A stretch of 64,000 nt of DNA, taken from CAYLMG01 sp964464635. GTDB taxonomy: Bacteria > Planctomycetota > Phycisphaerae > Sedimentisphaerales > Anaerobacaceae. The notes under the pieces were generated by a model that was given only the letters and a program-made list of their open reading frames with translations, had not been told where the DNA came from and did no database searches. Below are positions 48,203-55,864 of the stretch, one piece after another (position 1 is the stretch's first letter; each line of letters opens with the position of its first letter). The position numbers and the translations under genes are program-made. The DNA is taken from positions 1 through 64,000 of the forward strand of contig CAYXGT010000002.1 of NCBI GenBank assembly GCA_964464635.1, written 5' to 3'.

Positions 48203-48278
48203 GTAACACGGGCTTCAAGCCCGTGTTAACATGGCCAGGATGCCCGTGTTACCCTGAAAAAAGCCGCCAAAGGCGGCT
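48203..48278. repeat. Dispersed palindromes and a terminator-like hairpin
   Basis: GTAACACGGGCTTCAAGCCC with GTGTTAAC, and CATGGCCAGGATGCCCGTG with GTTACC (48203-48252), are followed by AGCCGCC-AAA-GGCGGCT at 48262-48278. The run of A precedes the hairpin on the plus strand, so as a rho-independent terminator it faces the minus strand. Confidence 0.75.
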
Positions 48279-48298
48279 CAGAATTGATTGTGAACACA

Positions 48299-48327
48299 TT
48301 GACGTAGTTATTTGTATATATTATAAT
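48299..48327 (+). promoter_or_regulatory. Strong promoter of the TPR protein gene
   Basis: TTGACG at 48299-48304, 17 bases, TATAAT at 48322-48327. The start near 48334 makes the first ATG (48342) almost leaderless, so ATG 48363 behind AGAGGTGG is the likelier start. Confidence 0.65.
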
Positions 48328-48362
48328 GAAAAAGTTATAATATGCTGAAAGAGGTGGTTAAA

Positions 48363-49901
48363 ATGAGAACGCGGAGAATTAAAATTCTGCTATGTGTATT
48401 ATTATTGAGTTTTCTTGCCGTTGTTAATCCTCGGTCAGCCGCTGGTGACGGGACGGGCGGCCTGGGAGGAGTTGGAACAGAGGGTATTACAAATCCTGTA
48501 ATAGGAAGTGCGAGCGGCTCATTGACCGAGCCGGTGAGCACTTATGACCCGACTGCATTTACAGTTCCTCGCTCGAATATGGCCAGCGGCAATATGGCTG
48601 TCACAGGTAATATCGGTGGCGGAAAACACTTTCGAGACACCGTGCCTTATGGCAGCTTAACAGATATTCAGGCGAATCTCGAATCTACGGCATTAGATTC
48701 TTTTCTGAGATACTCGAGCGCGCCATCCGAGCCGTTCTATTCGCCAACGGGTTCAATCGTTTCAGTTAGAGGGGCGGGCTCACGAGACACTTTTCGGCAG
48801 GTATCGCAAAAGGTAAGAGGTTACAGCGGAACGCAGGATGATTTTGTACCGTATTCTTCATTAATAGCTACTCAGCCGGTTACGTCTTCGCTGACATCGC
48901 AATACGCAACAATACCCGCAACGGGACAGGATTACGGCCGGAGCCTGTTGGGCCAGGTTCAGGGCTATGGAGCCGCCGAGCAGTTCCTGCGTTTGGGTAC
49001 CGACATTGAGCCGTTCATTCGTCCTGAGCAGGCTACGGCCGACGGCCGGCAGATTAGTCTGCTCGAGTCGAATCTCAAATCAACAATTGAGCCTGACAGG
49101 CTCAAACCTTTCGAAATCGCCGAACCACCGGGCGGGCAATCACTGACTGGTGAGCAGCTCGATGTCTATGAACAAATGAAGGCACAGCTTGGCATTTCTG
49201 AAGAACTTCCTGCGGACCAGATTAGTCGAACCGAAGCGAATGAGCGGATTCTAAAAGAGCTTGAAGAGCAGTGGCGGGCCAAGGTAGAAACCGCAAAGAT
49301 TGATACGGAAAAGATTTTAGAGCGCAGAAAAGAACGGCGGGCTCAGGTAATACAGCAGGCACGAAGCGGCGCAGGCGCAGCCCCACAGCAGGAAGAAACA
49401 GCCGAACGTAAAAGATTTAAAACTTTCGCAAGTGAAGGCGGAGACGAGTTTAATCACTATATGGACGCAGCGGAGCAGTATCTGAAAGAGGGCAAGTTCT
49501 ATCAGGCCTCGGATGCATATTCGCTGGCATCAATATATAAGCCTATGGACCCGTTGTCATACGCCGGTAAATGTCACGCCTTGTTCGGAGCAGGTGAATA
49601 CCTCAGTAGTGCACGATTGCTCGCCTTCGCTTTGAAGATTTTCCCGGCTTACGCGAATGTTAAGGTTGACCTTGTAGAGATATTCGGAGACGAGGAGCTT
49701 ATCAATAACAGGATGGCAGACCTTGCAAAATGGGCCACCGGCAGCAAGTCGGCCGAGCTTTACCTGCTGCTGGCTTATATCTGTTATCAAATTGATAAGC
49801 CAACTGTTGCAAGTGTTGCTATTAACGAAGCTTATAAAAAGATGCCCGAAGACGAAGCGATTCTAATACTTAAAAAAGCTATAGAAGAAAGCTCCAGATA
49901 A
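48363..49901 (+). CDS. Exported TPR-repeat protein of unknown function
   Basis: 512 residues: basic n-region and signal peptide (MRTRRIKILLCVLLLSFLAV, then NPRSAAG), a long low-complexity Ser/Gly/Thr/Pro-rich region (to about residue 330), a charged coiled-coil segment with LKELEEQWRAKVETAKIDTE, and three TPR-like pairs at the C terminus (about 365-505), for example YMDAAEQYLKEGKFYQASDA and AELYLLLAYICYQIDKPTVA. Likely periplasmic or outer-membrane scaffold. Not matched to a family. Confidence 0.65.
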   Translation: MRTRRIKILLCVLLLSFLAVVNPRSAAGDGTGGLGGVGTEGITNPVIGSASGSLTEPVSTYDPTAFTVPRSNMASGNMAVTGNIGGGKHFRDTVPYGSLTDIQANLESTALDSFLRYSSAPSEPFYSPTGSIVSVRGAGSRDTFRQVSQKVRGYSGTQDDFVPYSSLIATQPVTSSLTSQYATIPATGQDYGRSLLGQVQGYGAAEQFLRLGTDIEPFIRPEQATADGRQISLLESNLKSTIEPDRLKPFEIAEPPGGQSLTGEQLDVYEQMKAQLGISEELPADQISRTEANERILKELEEQWRAKVETAKIDTEKILERRKERRAQVIQQARSGAGAAPQQEETAERKRFKTFASEGGDEFNHYMDAAEQYLKEGKFYQASDAYSLASIYKPMDPLSYAGKCHALFGAGEYLSSARLLAFALKIFPAYANVKVDLVEIFGDEELINNRMADLAKWATGSKSAELYLLLAYICYQIDKPTVASVAINEAYKKMPEDEAILILKKAIEESSR

Positions 49902-50011
49902 CGAGCTAAGAAACGGACAGTCAGAAATTCGGATACTCAACGTCGAAGGCCGGGCTTTAGACGGATTCGATACTGAGTTCCGAGCGACGGATTGCGAGAT
50001 ACTTACCAAAG

Positions 50012-51982
50012 GTGAAAAGCTGTGAGAATATTTTGGATGTAGAGGGTGTTTTCGGCAGAGAAGGATTGCTTTGCCGCACATTTTCCGGTTTTGAGTATCG
50101 TTCAGAGCAGGTCAAAATGGCTGACGCCGTGCGACAGGCACTCGCCGCCGGCAGACGCCTTGCGGTTGAGGCCGGTACCGGCGTGGGAAAAAGTTTTGCA
50201 TACCTTGTCCCCGCAATAGAAACAGTCAGTACGAAAAAAAACAAAATTCTCGTCAGCACCTATACAATCTGTCTGCAGCAGCAGCTTATCGATAAAGACA
50301 TTCCTTTTCTTCGGGATAATCTCTCGGTCGGTTTCAATGCGGCAATCGCCAAGGGCAGGGGTAATTATCTCTGCAGGAGAAGGTTAAAATCGGTTATCGG
50401 CAGACGCAGAATACTGTTCGATGAATGGTCAGACGAGCTGGACAGGATTTATGAATTCTCTGTCGGAACAAGCGACGGCTCTTTAAGCGATATGCCGTTT
50501 TTGCCGACACCTGCTGTTTGGGATGCGGTTAACAGCGAGCACGGCAACTGTGCAGCCAGACAGTGTGAGCATTTCGCAGACTGCTTTTACCGAAAGGCGC
50601 GACGCAGACTTGAGTCGGCCGACATTATAGTAGCCAATCATTCTCTTATGTTCAGTGACCTTGTGCTGAAAGAACAGGGCTTCAGCCTGCTGCCGGAATA
50701 TGAAAACGTGATAATCGATGAGGCGCATAATATCGAGCACGTCGCCGAGGACCATTTCGGTATAGATATAAGCAGCTATCGCGTAAGACGGCTGCTGAAC
50801 GAGCTTTATAATCCCGCAAAGCATAAAGGCTTCTGCAGCTATAAAGGTTCGAATAAAGCGATAGATATCGTTCTTGCGGCGCATAAGGCGAGTGAGAAAT
50901 TCTTCAGGGGCGTCAGAAGATGGTACGAAACACACATAAAAGAATTCGCCGGCAGATGCTATAAGAATTTTGTCGATGATTTTATTTCCGGCCAGTTGAA
51001 GCAATTGCGAATCGAGCTGTCGGCTCTCGCAAATATTGAAAAGAGCGTCGATGATAAATTTGAGCTTATCCGCTACGCCAATCGCTGTAGCGAGCTTATA
51101 TCAGAGCTTGACAGTTTCCTTTTACAAAAGCTCGGAGGCCATATCTACTGGGTGGAATCCTCCGGTGCCGGGCGCAAAACTATTCACCTGCGAAGTGCGG
51201 CTCTCGACGTTGCACCCGACATCAAAAGATGTTTGTTTGATAAGTTTCACTCGACTGTTTTAACAAGTGCAACGCTCAGCAGTGACGGTTCGAACGAAGC
51301 GAGCGGTTTTGGATTTTTTGCGGGACGGGTCGGGCTTGAAGATTTCGATGCGCTAAAGCTCGGCTCGCCTTTTAATTACAAAGAGCAGGTTAAGATGTAT
51401 ATTGAAAAGAATATGCCGGACCCGAACGAAGAAAAGTTTGTGCCCGCCGCAGTCGAGGCGGTGAAAAAATATCTGCTCCAGACCCAGGGCCGGGCATTTT
51501 TGTTGTTCACCAGCTACGAGATGCTTGGGCGTATGGCCGCTGAGATTGAAAATTGGCTCGCGGAAAACAATATCGAGCTTTTACAGCAGGCAAGCCGCGT
51601 CGATAGGAGCAGCCTTTTGAAATATTTCAAGACAGGCAAGAGAAAAATCCTGTTCGGGACAGACAGTTTCTGGCAGGGTGTGGACGTGCCGGGAGAGGCC
51701 CTCAGCAATGTGATAATAGTAAGGCTGCCCTTCGCAGTTCCAGACAGGCCTTTAATCGCAGGAAGAATCGAGCAGATACAGCAGCAAGGCGGCAATGCTT
51801 TTACCCAATATCAGCTGCCGATGGCGATAATAAAATTCAAGCAGGGTTTCGGCAGGCTGATTCGTAACAAAACCGACAGGGGTATTATTGTTATTCTTGA
51901 CAGCCGAATAATCAATAAGCGTTACGGCCAACAGTTCTTATCGGCGATACCCGAATGCACAATAGAAATCGCACACTCGTAG
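50012..51982 (+). CDS. dinG: DinG-family ATP-dependent DNA helicase
   Basis: A 656-residue XPD-like superfamily 2 helicase. Walker A is GTGVGKSFAYL (about 57-67), DEAH is IIDEAHNIEH (about 233-242). Four cysteines between motifs (GNYLCRRRL, GNCAARQCEHFADCFYRK) mark the Fe-S cluster domain. LTSATLSSDG, FGTDSFWQGVDVPGEALSNV and GFGRLIRNKTDRG are the later helicase motifs. It probably repairs or unwinds structured DNA. A GTG start; no strong ribosome site. The family also includes YoaA. Confidence 0.9.
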   Translation: MKSCENILDVEGVFGREGLLCRTFSGFEYRSEQVKMADAVRQALAAGRRLAVEAGTGVGKSFAYLVPAIETVSTKKNKILVSTYTICLQQQLIDKDIPFLRDNLSVGFNAAIAKGRGNYLCRRRLKSVIGRRRILFDEWSDELDRIYEFSVGTSDGSLSDMPFLPTPAVWDAVNSEHGNCAARQCEHFADCFYRKARRRLESADIIVANHSLMFSDLVLKEQGFSLLPEYENVIIDEAHNIEHVAEDHFGIDISSYRVRRLLNELYNPAKHKGFCSYKGSNKAIDIVLAAHKASEKFFRGVRRWYETHIKEFAGRCYKNFVDDFISGQLKQLRIELSALANIEKSVDDKFELIRYANRCSELISELDSFLLQKLGGHIYWVESSGAGRKTIHLRSAALDVAPDIKRCLFDKFHSTVLTSATLSSDGSNEASGFGFFAGRVGLEDFDALKLGSPFNYKEQVKMYIEKNMPDPNEEKFVPAAVEAVKKYLLQTQGRAFLLFTSYEMLGRMAAEIENWLAENNIELLQQASRVDRSSLLKYFKTGKRKILFGTDSFWQGVDVPGEALSNVIIVRLPFAVPDRPLIAGRIEQIQQQGGNAFTQYQLPMAIIKFKQGFGRLIRNKTDRGIIVILDSRIINKRYGQQFLSAIPECTIEIAHS

Positions 51983-52122
51983 GTTCCAATTGTTCAAGCA
52001 ATTCTTATATTGTTTAAAAACTTTTTGCTCGGATTCGTATTAAAAACAGAACTTTTTAGAATTTGATAGAACTGATGGAACATCCTATCGAGAATCGAGC
52101 ATCGAGAAGCTTAATACTAAGT

Positions 52123-53028
52123 CTATTTTTTTCTCTGCAGAAGTGCTTCCGTGAGCTGACGCAGGACCTGAGCTTTTTTGCCGAACGGCTCAAGAGCGGC
52201 AATGGCCTCGTCGGCGAATTTTTTGGCAATTTCTTTCGATTTTTCAAGACCGATAACAGCCGGGTACGTAACCTTGCTCGCCTGCTCGTCTTTGCCTGCA
52301 GTCTTGCCTAACTGCTCACTCGATTCGCTTACATCGAGAATATCGTCGGCAATCTGAAATCCCAGCCCGATTTTCAGCCCGTACTCACACAACAAATCAT
52401 ATTGTTCGACCGTAGCGTCGCCGCATATCGCGCCCATCGCAGCGGCACAGCGAAACATCTTCGCCGTTTTATTGGTGTGAATATACTCGAGAATCTGTTT
52501 GGTTCCTTTTGTTTTTTCGGCTTTAAGGTCCGCCAGTTGACCCGAAATCATCCCCTCGGGTCCCGCGGCAGAGGCGAGCTCGCCGATTAGTGCAGCAGCG
52601 ACGTTGCTGTCGCTTATGTATTTAGCGAGTGACTCGAACGCAAGAATCAAAAGTGCATCGCCGACGAGTATCGCTGTCGCCTCGTCGAATCTTTTATGAC
52701 AGGTAGGTCTGCCCCGCCGCATATCGTCATCGTCCATCGCCGGTAAATCGTCGTGAACGAGCGAAGACGTGTGTATCATCTCGACAGAGGCGGCGGAAAC
52801 CTCTGCGTTGCTGTTGACCGAGCCTGAGACGAGCTCGCAGCACCACAGCAAAAGGGCTGCTCTTATTTTTTTGCCCTGCCCCTCGATTGTGTATCGAAGA
52901 GCCTCACGCAAATCACGGTTAATATCGCGAGCCTCGGCGAAAATCCTCTGTATAGACGTGTTGACAATCCTGCGCTTATTTTCGAGCTCAATATAAAAAT
53001 CGCTGTGTATGTGCTCACCAGCAGCCAT
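52123..53028 (-). CDS. ispA: Polyprenyl (farnesyl/geranylgeranyl) diphosphate synthase
   Basis: A 301-residue all-alpha prenyltransferase. The first Asp-rich motif is HDDLPAMDDDDMRRGRPTCH (DDxxxxD), the second is FQIADDILDV. SGQLADLKAEK and LVHDDLPAM agree with short-chain IspA enzymes, which condense IPP with DMAPP/GPP to FPP or GGPP. AAGGATTGAT precedes the ATG. Located near dxs, so isoprenoid genes cluster in this part. Chain length cannot be settled by eye. Confidence 0.93.
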   Translation of the reverse strand: MAAGEHIHSDFYIELENKRRIVNTSIQRIFAEARDINRDLREALRYTIEGQGKKIRAALLLWCCELVSGSVNSNAEVSAASVEMIHTSSLVHDDLPAMDDDDMRRGRPTCHKRFDEATAILVGDALLILAFESLAKYISDSNVAAALIGELASAAGPEGMISGQLADLKAEKTKGTKQILEYIHTNKTAKMFRCAAAMGAICGDATVEQYDLLCEYGLKIGLGFQIADDILDVSESSEQLGKTAGKDEQASKVTYPAVIGLEKSKEIAKKFADEAIAALEPFGKKAQVLRQLTEALLQRKK

Positions 53029-53128
53029 ATCAATCCTTAGAAAAACAAAATTGCAAAACCTGCGTACCGGAATTATACTCCAGAAGGTAAAATTTTTCCC
53101 GTTTTCTTTTTCTTATTATGGAAAAAAT

Positions 53129-54052
53129 ATGATTTTGATAACCGGCGTAACAGCTTCAGGCAAAGGCAGGCTTGCCTTTGATTTGGCAGGCAAGCTCGAC
53201 GCAGAAATCATCAGCGTCGATTCGATGAAGGTATATAGGCGGATGGACATCGGAACAGCCAAACCGCCCATAAAGGTGAGAGAAAAAATCAGATACCACC
53301 TGATTGATATCGTCGAGCCGAGCGAGTCATTCAGTCTCGGCCGATACCTCGAGCTGGCAAATGAGGCGATTACAGACATCAAAAGCAGGGACAAAACTGT
53401 TATCGCTGTCGGCGGAACCGCGCTTTACATAAAAGCCCTGCTGTATGGCCTGTTCGAAGGACCCGGCTCGGACGAAAAAATAAGAGAACAACTGAAACAG
53501 CAGGCAGAGGCGCTCGGCCTGGAGCAACTTTATAGCGAACTTGAAAAAATCGACCCCGATGCGGCAGAGCGAATACACCCGAACGATGGAAAAAGAATCA
53601 TAAGAGCGCTGGAAGTTTATCATCTCACAGGCAAACCAATCTCAGACTTTCAGAAGCAATGGCCGAAAAACCGAAAGACAGAACAGAATGTGCTTCGTAA
53701 ATTCAAAATCATCGCCCTGCGAAGACCAAAACAAATCGAAAGCAAAAGAATCAACAGCCGGGTAAAAAAAATGCTCGATGACGGCCTTATCGATGAGGTC
53801 AAAAGCCTTTTAGCTGAGGACAAGCTCCTGAGCAAACAGGCTGCGGGTGCGATAGGCTATGCAGAAATCATCGATTACCTGGAAGGCAAAACTGCTCTCG
53901 AAGATGCTGTCGAGCTTATCAAAAAAAATACACGACATCTCGCCAAGCACCAGCGAACCTGGTTCAAAACCTTCCCCGATGTAAACTGGCTCGACATCGA
54001 AGAGGATGAACCGCCCGAACATATCCTCGCCCGCGTTAAAGAGATTTTATAA
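53129..54052 (+). CDS. miaA: tRNA dimethylallyltransferase
   Basis: A 307-residue enzyme adding dimethylallyl to A37 of tRNAs reading UNN codons. P-loop GVTASGKGRLA, then DSMKVYRRMDIGTAKP, YHLIDIVEPSESFSLGRY, ALYIKALLYGLFEGP and the RLDRINARV-like region ESKRINSRVKKMLDDGLIDE are typical. The upstream open frame (from 53009) is not family-like; ATG 53129 starts at MILITGVTASG. Divergent from ispA, whose product pathway gives the donor DMAPP. Confidence 0.95.
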   Translation: MILITGVTASGKGRLAFDLAGKLDAEIISVDSMKVYRRMDIGTAKPPIKVREKIRYHLIDIVEPSESFSLGRYLELANEAITDIKSRDKTVIAVGGTALYIKALLYGLFEGPGSDEKIREQLKQQAEALGLEQLYSELEKIDPDAAERIHPNDGKRIIRALEVYHLTGKPISDFQKQWPKNRKTEQNVLRKFKIIALRRPKQIESKRINSRVKKMLDDGLIDEVKSLLAEDKLLSKQAAGAIGYAEIIDYLEGKTALEDAVELIKKNTRHLAKHQRTWFKTFPDVNWLDIEEDEPPEHILARVKEIL

Positions 54053-54122
54053 GTCTTAAGCTGCACCCGGCTTGGCCAATTTAAAGTAAATTCGGATTAG
54101 ATAACTACTGAGGCGGGAAGGT

Positions 54123-54704
54123 TTATGCCTTTTGCAACTGGCTCTGGGCACGGAGCATAACAGCCGCCTCGCTCAGAACAAGCTGCTTTATCAAACTGGC
54201 GGGAACCTGTGAAAAATCCATCGCCAGAACTTTTTGCTCAACCATCGAAGCAATCGCGCGGGCTGCCGGACGTTCAACTCCGTATTTCTCCATCAGGTCG
54301 GTAACTATTCGTGACTTGTCCCAGCGGCTCCTTGTGACCGAGTCGCCGTCTTCGCCGAATTGCCGGGCATCTGATAAGTTATCCATATCAACTGAGACAA
54401 CATCGATTCGCGAACGCTTGAGCCTTCGCTCCATATTGTGCTCGCCGAGTGAAATCGCAGCTTCTTCGTAGCCCGTAGCCGAAAGAGCAGCTTTAATTAC
54501 GGATAAAATCTCAGAACTGCTGATAATGCGTTTTTTTTGCTTCTCGTAAAGTGTGTATGTTATCACATCCGCGAGCTGTTCGGCGGCTACGATGTCCGGC
54601 TCTCCCGCTTGTGCAAAAGCATTGCCGATGGTTGCTATAACCTTTGTGTACAGATACTGCTCGCTGCTGCCATCCTGTTTTATTACTTTAAGCTGTGCTT
54701 TCAT
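54123..54704 (-). CDS. ATP-cone domain protein downstream of nrdR
   Basis: A 193-residue protein: N-terminal ATP-cone (about 5-90, VIKQDGSSEQYLYTKVIATI, QKKRIISSSEILSVIKAAL), then a helical part (RSRWDKSRIVTDLMEKYGVE, RAIASMVEQKVLAMDF, ASLIKQLVLSEAAVMLRAQS) that resembles the first segment after the ATP-cone of class III RNR NrdD. Other enzyme domains are absent. ATG 54704 is preferred (GGGAGG or AAGGG before it) over 54746. It follows nrdR by 60 bases, so they are probably co-transcribed. Possibly a nucleotide-sensing partner. Confidence 0.75.
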   Translation of the reverse strand: MKAQLKVIKQDGSSEQYLYTKVIATIGNAFAQAGEPDIVAAEQLADVITYTLYEKQKKRIISSSEILSVIKAALSATGYEEAAISLGEHNMERRLKRSRIDVVSVDMDNLSDARQFGEDGDSVTRSRWDKSRIVTDLMEKYGVERPAARAIASMVEQKVLAMDFSQVPASLIKQLVLSEAAVMLRAQSQLQKA

Positions 54705-54764
54705 CGGCCCTTCAGCCTCCCTGCATAATGCATCCAAGAGCCCCAAATTTTTCTTTTACTTTCG

Positions 54765-55256
54765 TTAACCTTCAAAAAGCTTTTTCTGACCCGGTTGTTC
54801 AGTTCTTCCGATAGCCTGCCTTACCTCGTCAATCAAATCGCCCGCATCCTTGAAATCACGATATACACTTGCGAAACGAATGTACGCAACCTTGTCGACG
54901 TCTCTTAAGTGCTTCATCACATTTTCGCCGATAAATGCGCTCGTCACCTCTTTGTCGAAGTCCCGGAAAATATCTTCCTCGACTCTGTCGGCGATCTGCT
55001 GAATCTGTTCTGCTGACACCTGTCTTTTATAACAGGCCTTTTGCAATCCCGCAATAACTTTTTCCCTGTCATAAGGAATACGCGAATTATCTTTTTTGAC
55101 TACATATAACTTAAAGCTCTCGCCTATCTTTTCGTAGGTTGTAAAGCGTCTTTCGCAGGCCAGGCACTGGCGCCTTCTTCTTATCACTCTTCCTGAATCG
55201 CTGGCCCGAGAGTCAACAACCCTATCTCTGTCTTCTTTGCAAAAAGGACACCTCAC
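54765..55256 (-). CDS. nrdR: Transcriptional repressor NrdR
   Basis: A 163-residue regulator of ribonucleotide reductase genes. The N-terminal zinc ribbon is MRCPFCKEDRDRVVDSRASD followed by RRRRQCLACERRFTTYE, and an ATP-cone (YVVKKDNSRIPYDREKVIAG) follows. NrdR binds NrdR boxes when loaded with ATP/dATP. The start is GTG. Its promoter overlaps two NrdR-box-like sites, indicating autoregulation. No RNR gene is in the window; the ATP-cone protein and the thymidylate-synthase-like gene are nearby. Confidence 0.95.
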   Translation of the reverse strand: MRCPFCKEDRDRVVDSRASDSGRVIRRRRQCLACERRFTTYEKIGESFKLYVVKKDNSRIPYDREKVIAGLQKACYKRQVSAEQIQQIADRVEEDIFRDFDKEVTSAFIGENVMKHLRDVDKVAYIRFASVYRDFKDAGDLIDEVRQAIGRTEQPGQKKLFEG

Positions 55257-55278
55257 GAGAAAACCTGCCTCGACAACA

Positions 55279-55325
55279 ACACCATATCTTGAGAACAGCT
55301 GGATTTTACGCTCTATATGTAGTGT
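55279..55325 (-). promoter_or_regulatory. Pair of NrdR boxes overlapping the nrdR promoter
   Basis: Two sites similar to the 16-bp NrdR box (ACACWATATVTWKTGK): ACACCATATCTTGAGA at 55279-55294 and, on the minus strand, ACACTACATATAGAGC at 55325-55310. Each matches about 13 of 16. Their centres are 31 bp apart, the usual three-turn spacing for paired NrdR boxes. The second overlaps the spacer between the -35 and -10 boxes. Confidence 0.7.
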
Positions 55326-55330
55326 GTCAA
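55303..55330 (-). promoter_or_regulatory. nrdR promoter
   Basis: On the minus strand TTGACA (55330-55325), a 16-base spacer and TAAAAT (55308-55303). It lies about 50 bases before the GTG start of nrdR and is covered by the NrdR boxes. Confidence 0.7.
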
Positions 55331-55454
55331 ATGAAAATTTTTAATTTTTATTTTTATGGTGGGTATCAGCCGCAATATTATCTGAATACATTGGTGGCGT
55401 TAATTCATACGTGGAAGATTTTACGAAAGATGGACGAGGGCTTATCCTAGTAAA

Positions 55455-55682
55455 AGAAAGACCCCTGTGCTAAGAAGCACAGGGGTCTACCCGGAAAGAA
55501 ATTTTATGGCCCCCAAAAATATCTGAAAGTCCTTATCCTAATATAAGGACGTTTCTTTCAATCCTGCCCTGGTGTCCGTAACTCCCCCCCATGGCAGGAT
55601 GCCCGTAAAGGGTAAAATTAACTATTATGTAGTTGATGAGCTGCCGTCTTTTACCGGCCACACCCCTTTATTGTCCTATCCG
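55455..55682 (-). ncRNA. Structured RNA candidate with four-way junction and terminator
   Basis: Minus-strand RNA of about 228 nt. A closing stem TGTGGCC (55663-55657) / GGCCATA (55512-55506) encloses three hairpins: GGTAAAA/TTTTACC (55656-55650 with 55618-55612), ATCCTGCC/GGCAGGAT (55601-55594 with 55569-55562) and GTCCTTAT/ATAAGGAC (55551-55544 with 55537-55530). A candidate promoter is TTGTCC (55717-55712) with a 17-base spacer and TAGACT (55694-55689). A strong terminator ends it. No open frame. It lies upstream of nrdR, with nrdR having its own promoter, so it may be independent. Family not recognised. Confidence 0.6.
55461..55488 (-). terminator. Strong rho-independent terminator
   Basis: GACCCCTGTGCT (55461-55472) pairs perfectly with AGCACAGGGGTC (55477-55488) around a four-base loop. 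On the minus strand a T-rich run (TTTCTTTT) follows at 55460-55453. Confidence 0.85.
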
Positions 55683-55864
55683 TACAAAGTCTAATATAAA
55701 AATCGCAAATGGACAAATTGCCTCTTAAAAATTTTTTGTTTCTTCTCAGACCGATAAAAGTAGGAAGGGAAATACCGAATATCGAACAAGGAATATTGAA
55801 ATAAGAAGTTACGAGTCACCGGCCACAAGTCACTCTACAGGACGCCTTACGGCGGAGCGACTGA
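55683..55864. other. Gap between the RNA candidate and the thymidylate-synthase-like gene
   Basis: Nothing credible except AT-rich upstream DNA of the RNA promoter and repeated GAATAT phrases. Convergent with nothing. Confidence 0.4.

Noticed and set aside
48262..48278. Terminator of nadK
   Set aside because: The A-run lies before the hairpin on the plus strand and no T-run follows, so it would work only for minus-strand transcription.
53009..53128. Upstream extension of miaA
   Set aside because: The first 40 residues are not family-like, overlap the ispA start, and the conserved MILITGVTASG begins at 53129.
55461..55701. Cobalamin or other known riboswitch regulating nrdR
   Set aside because: I could not find the B12 box or other known conserved core, and nrdR has its own promoter downstream of the terminator.
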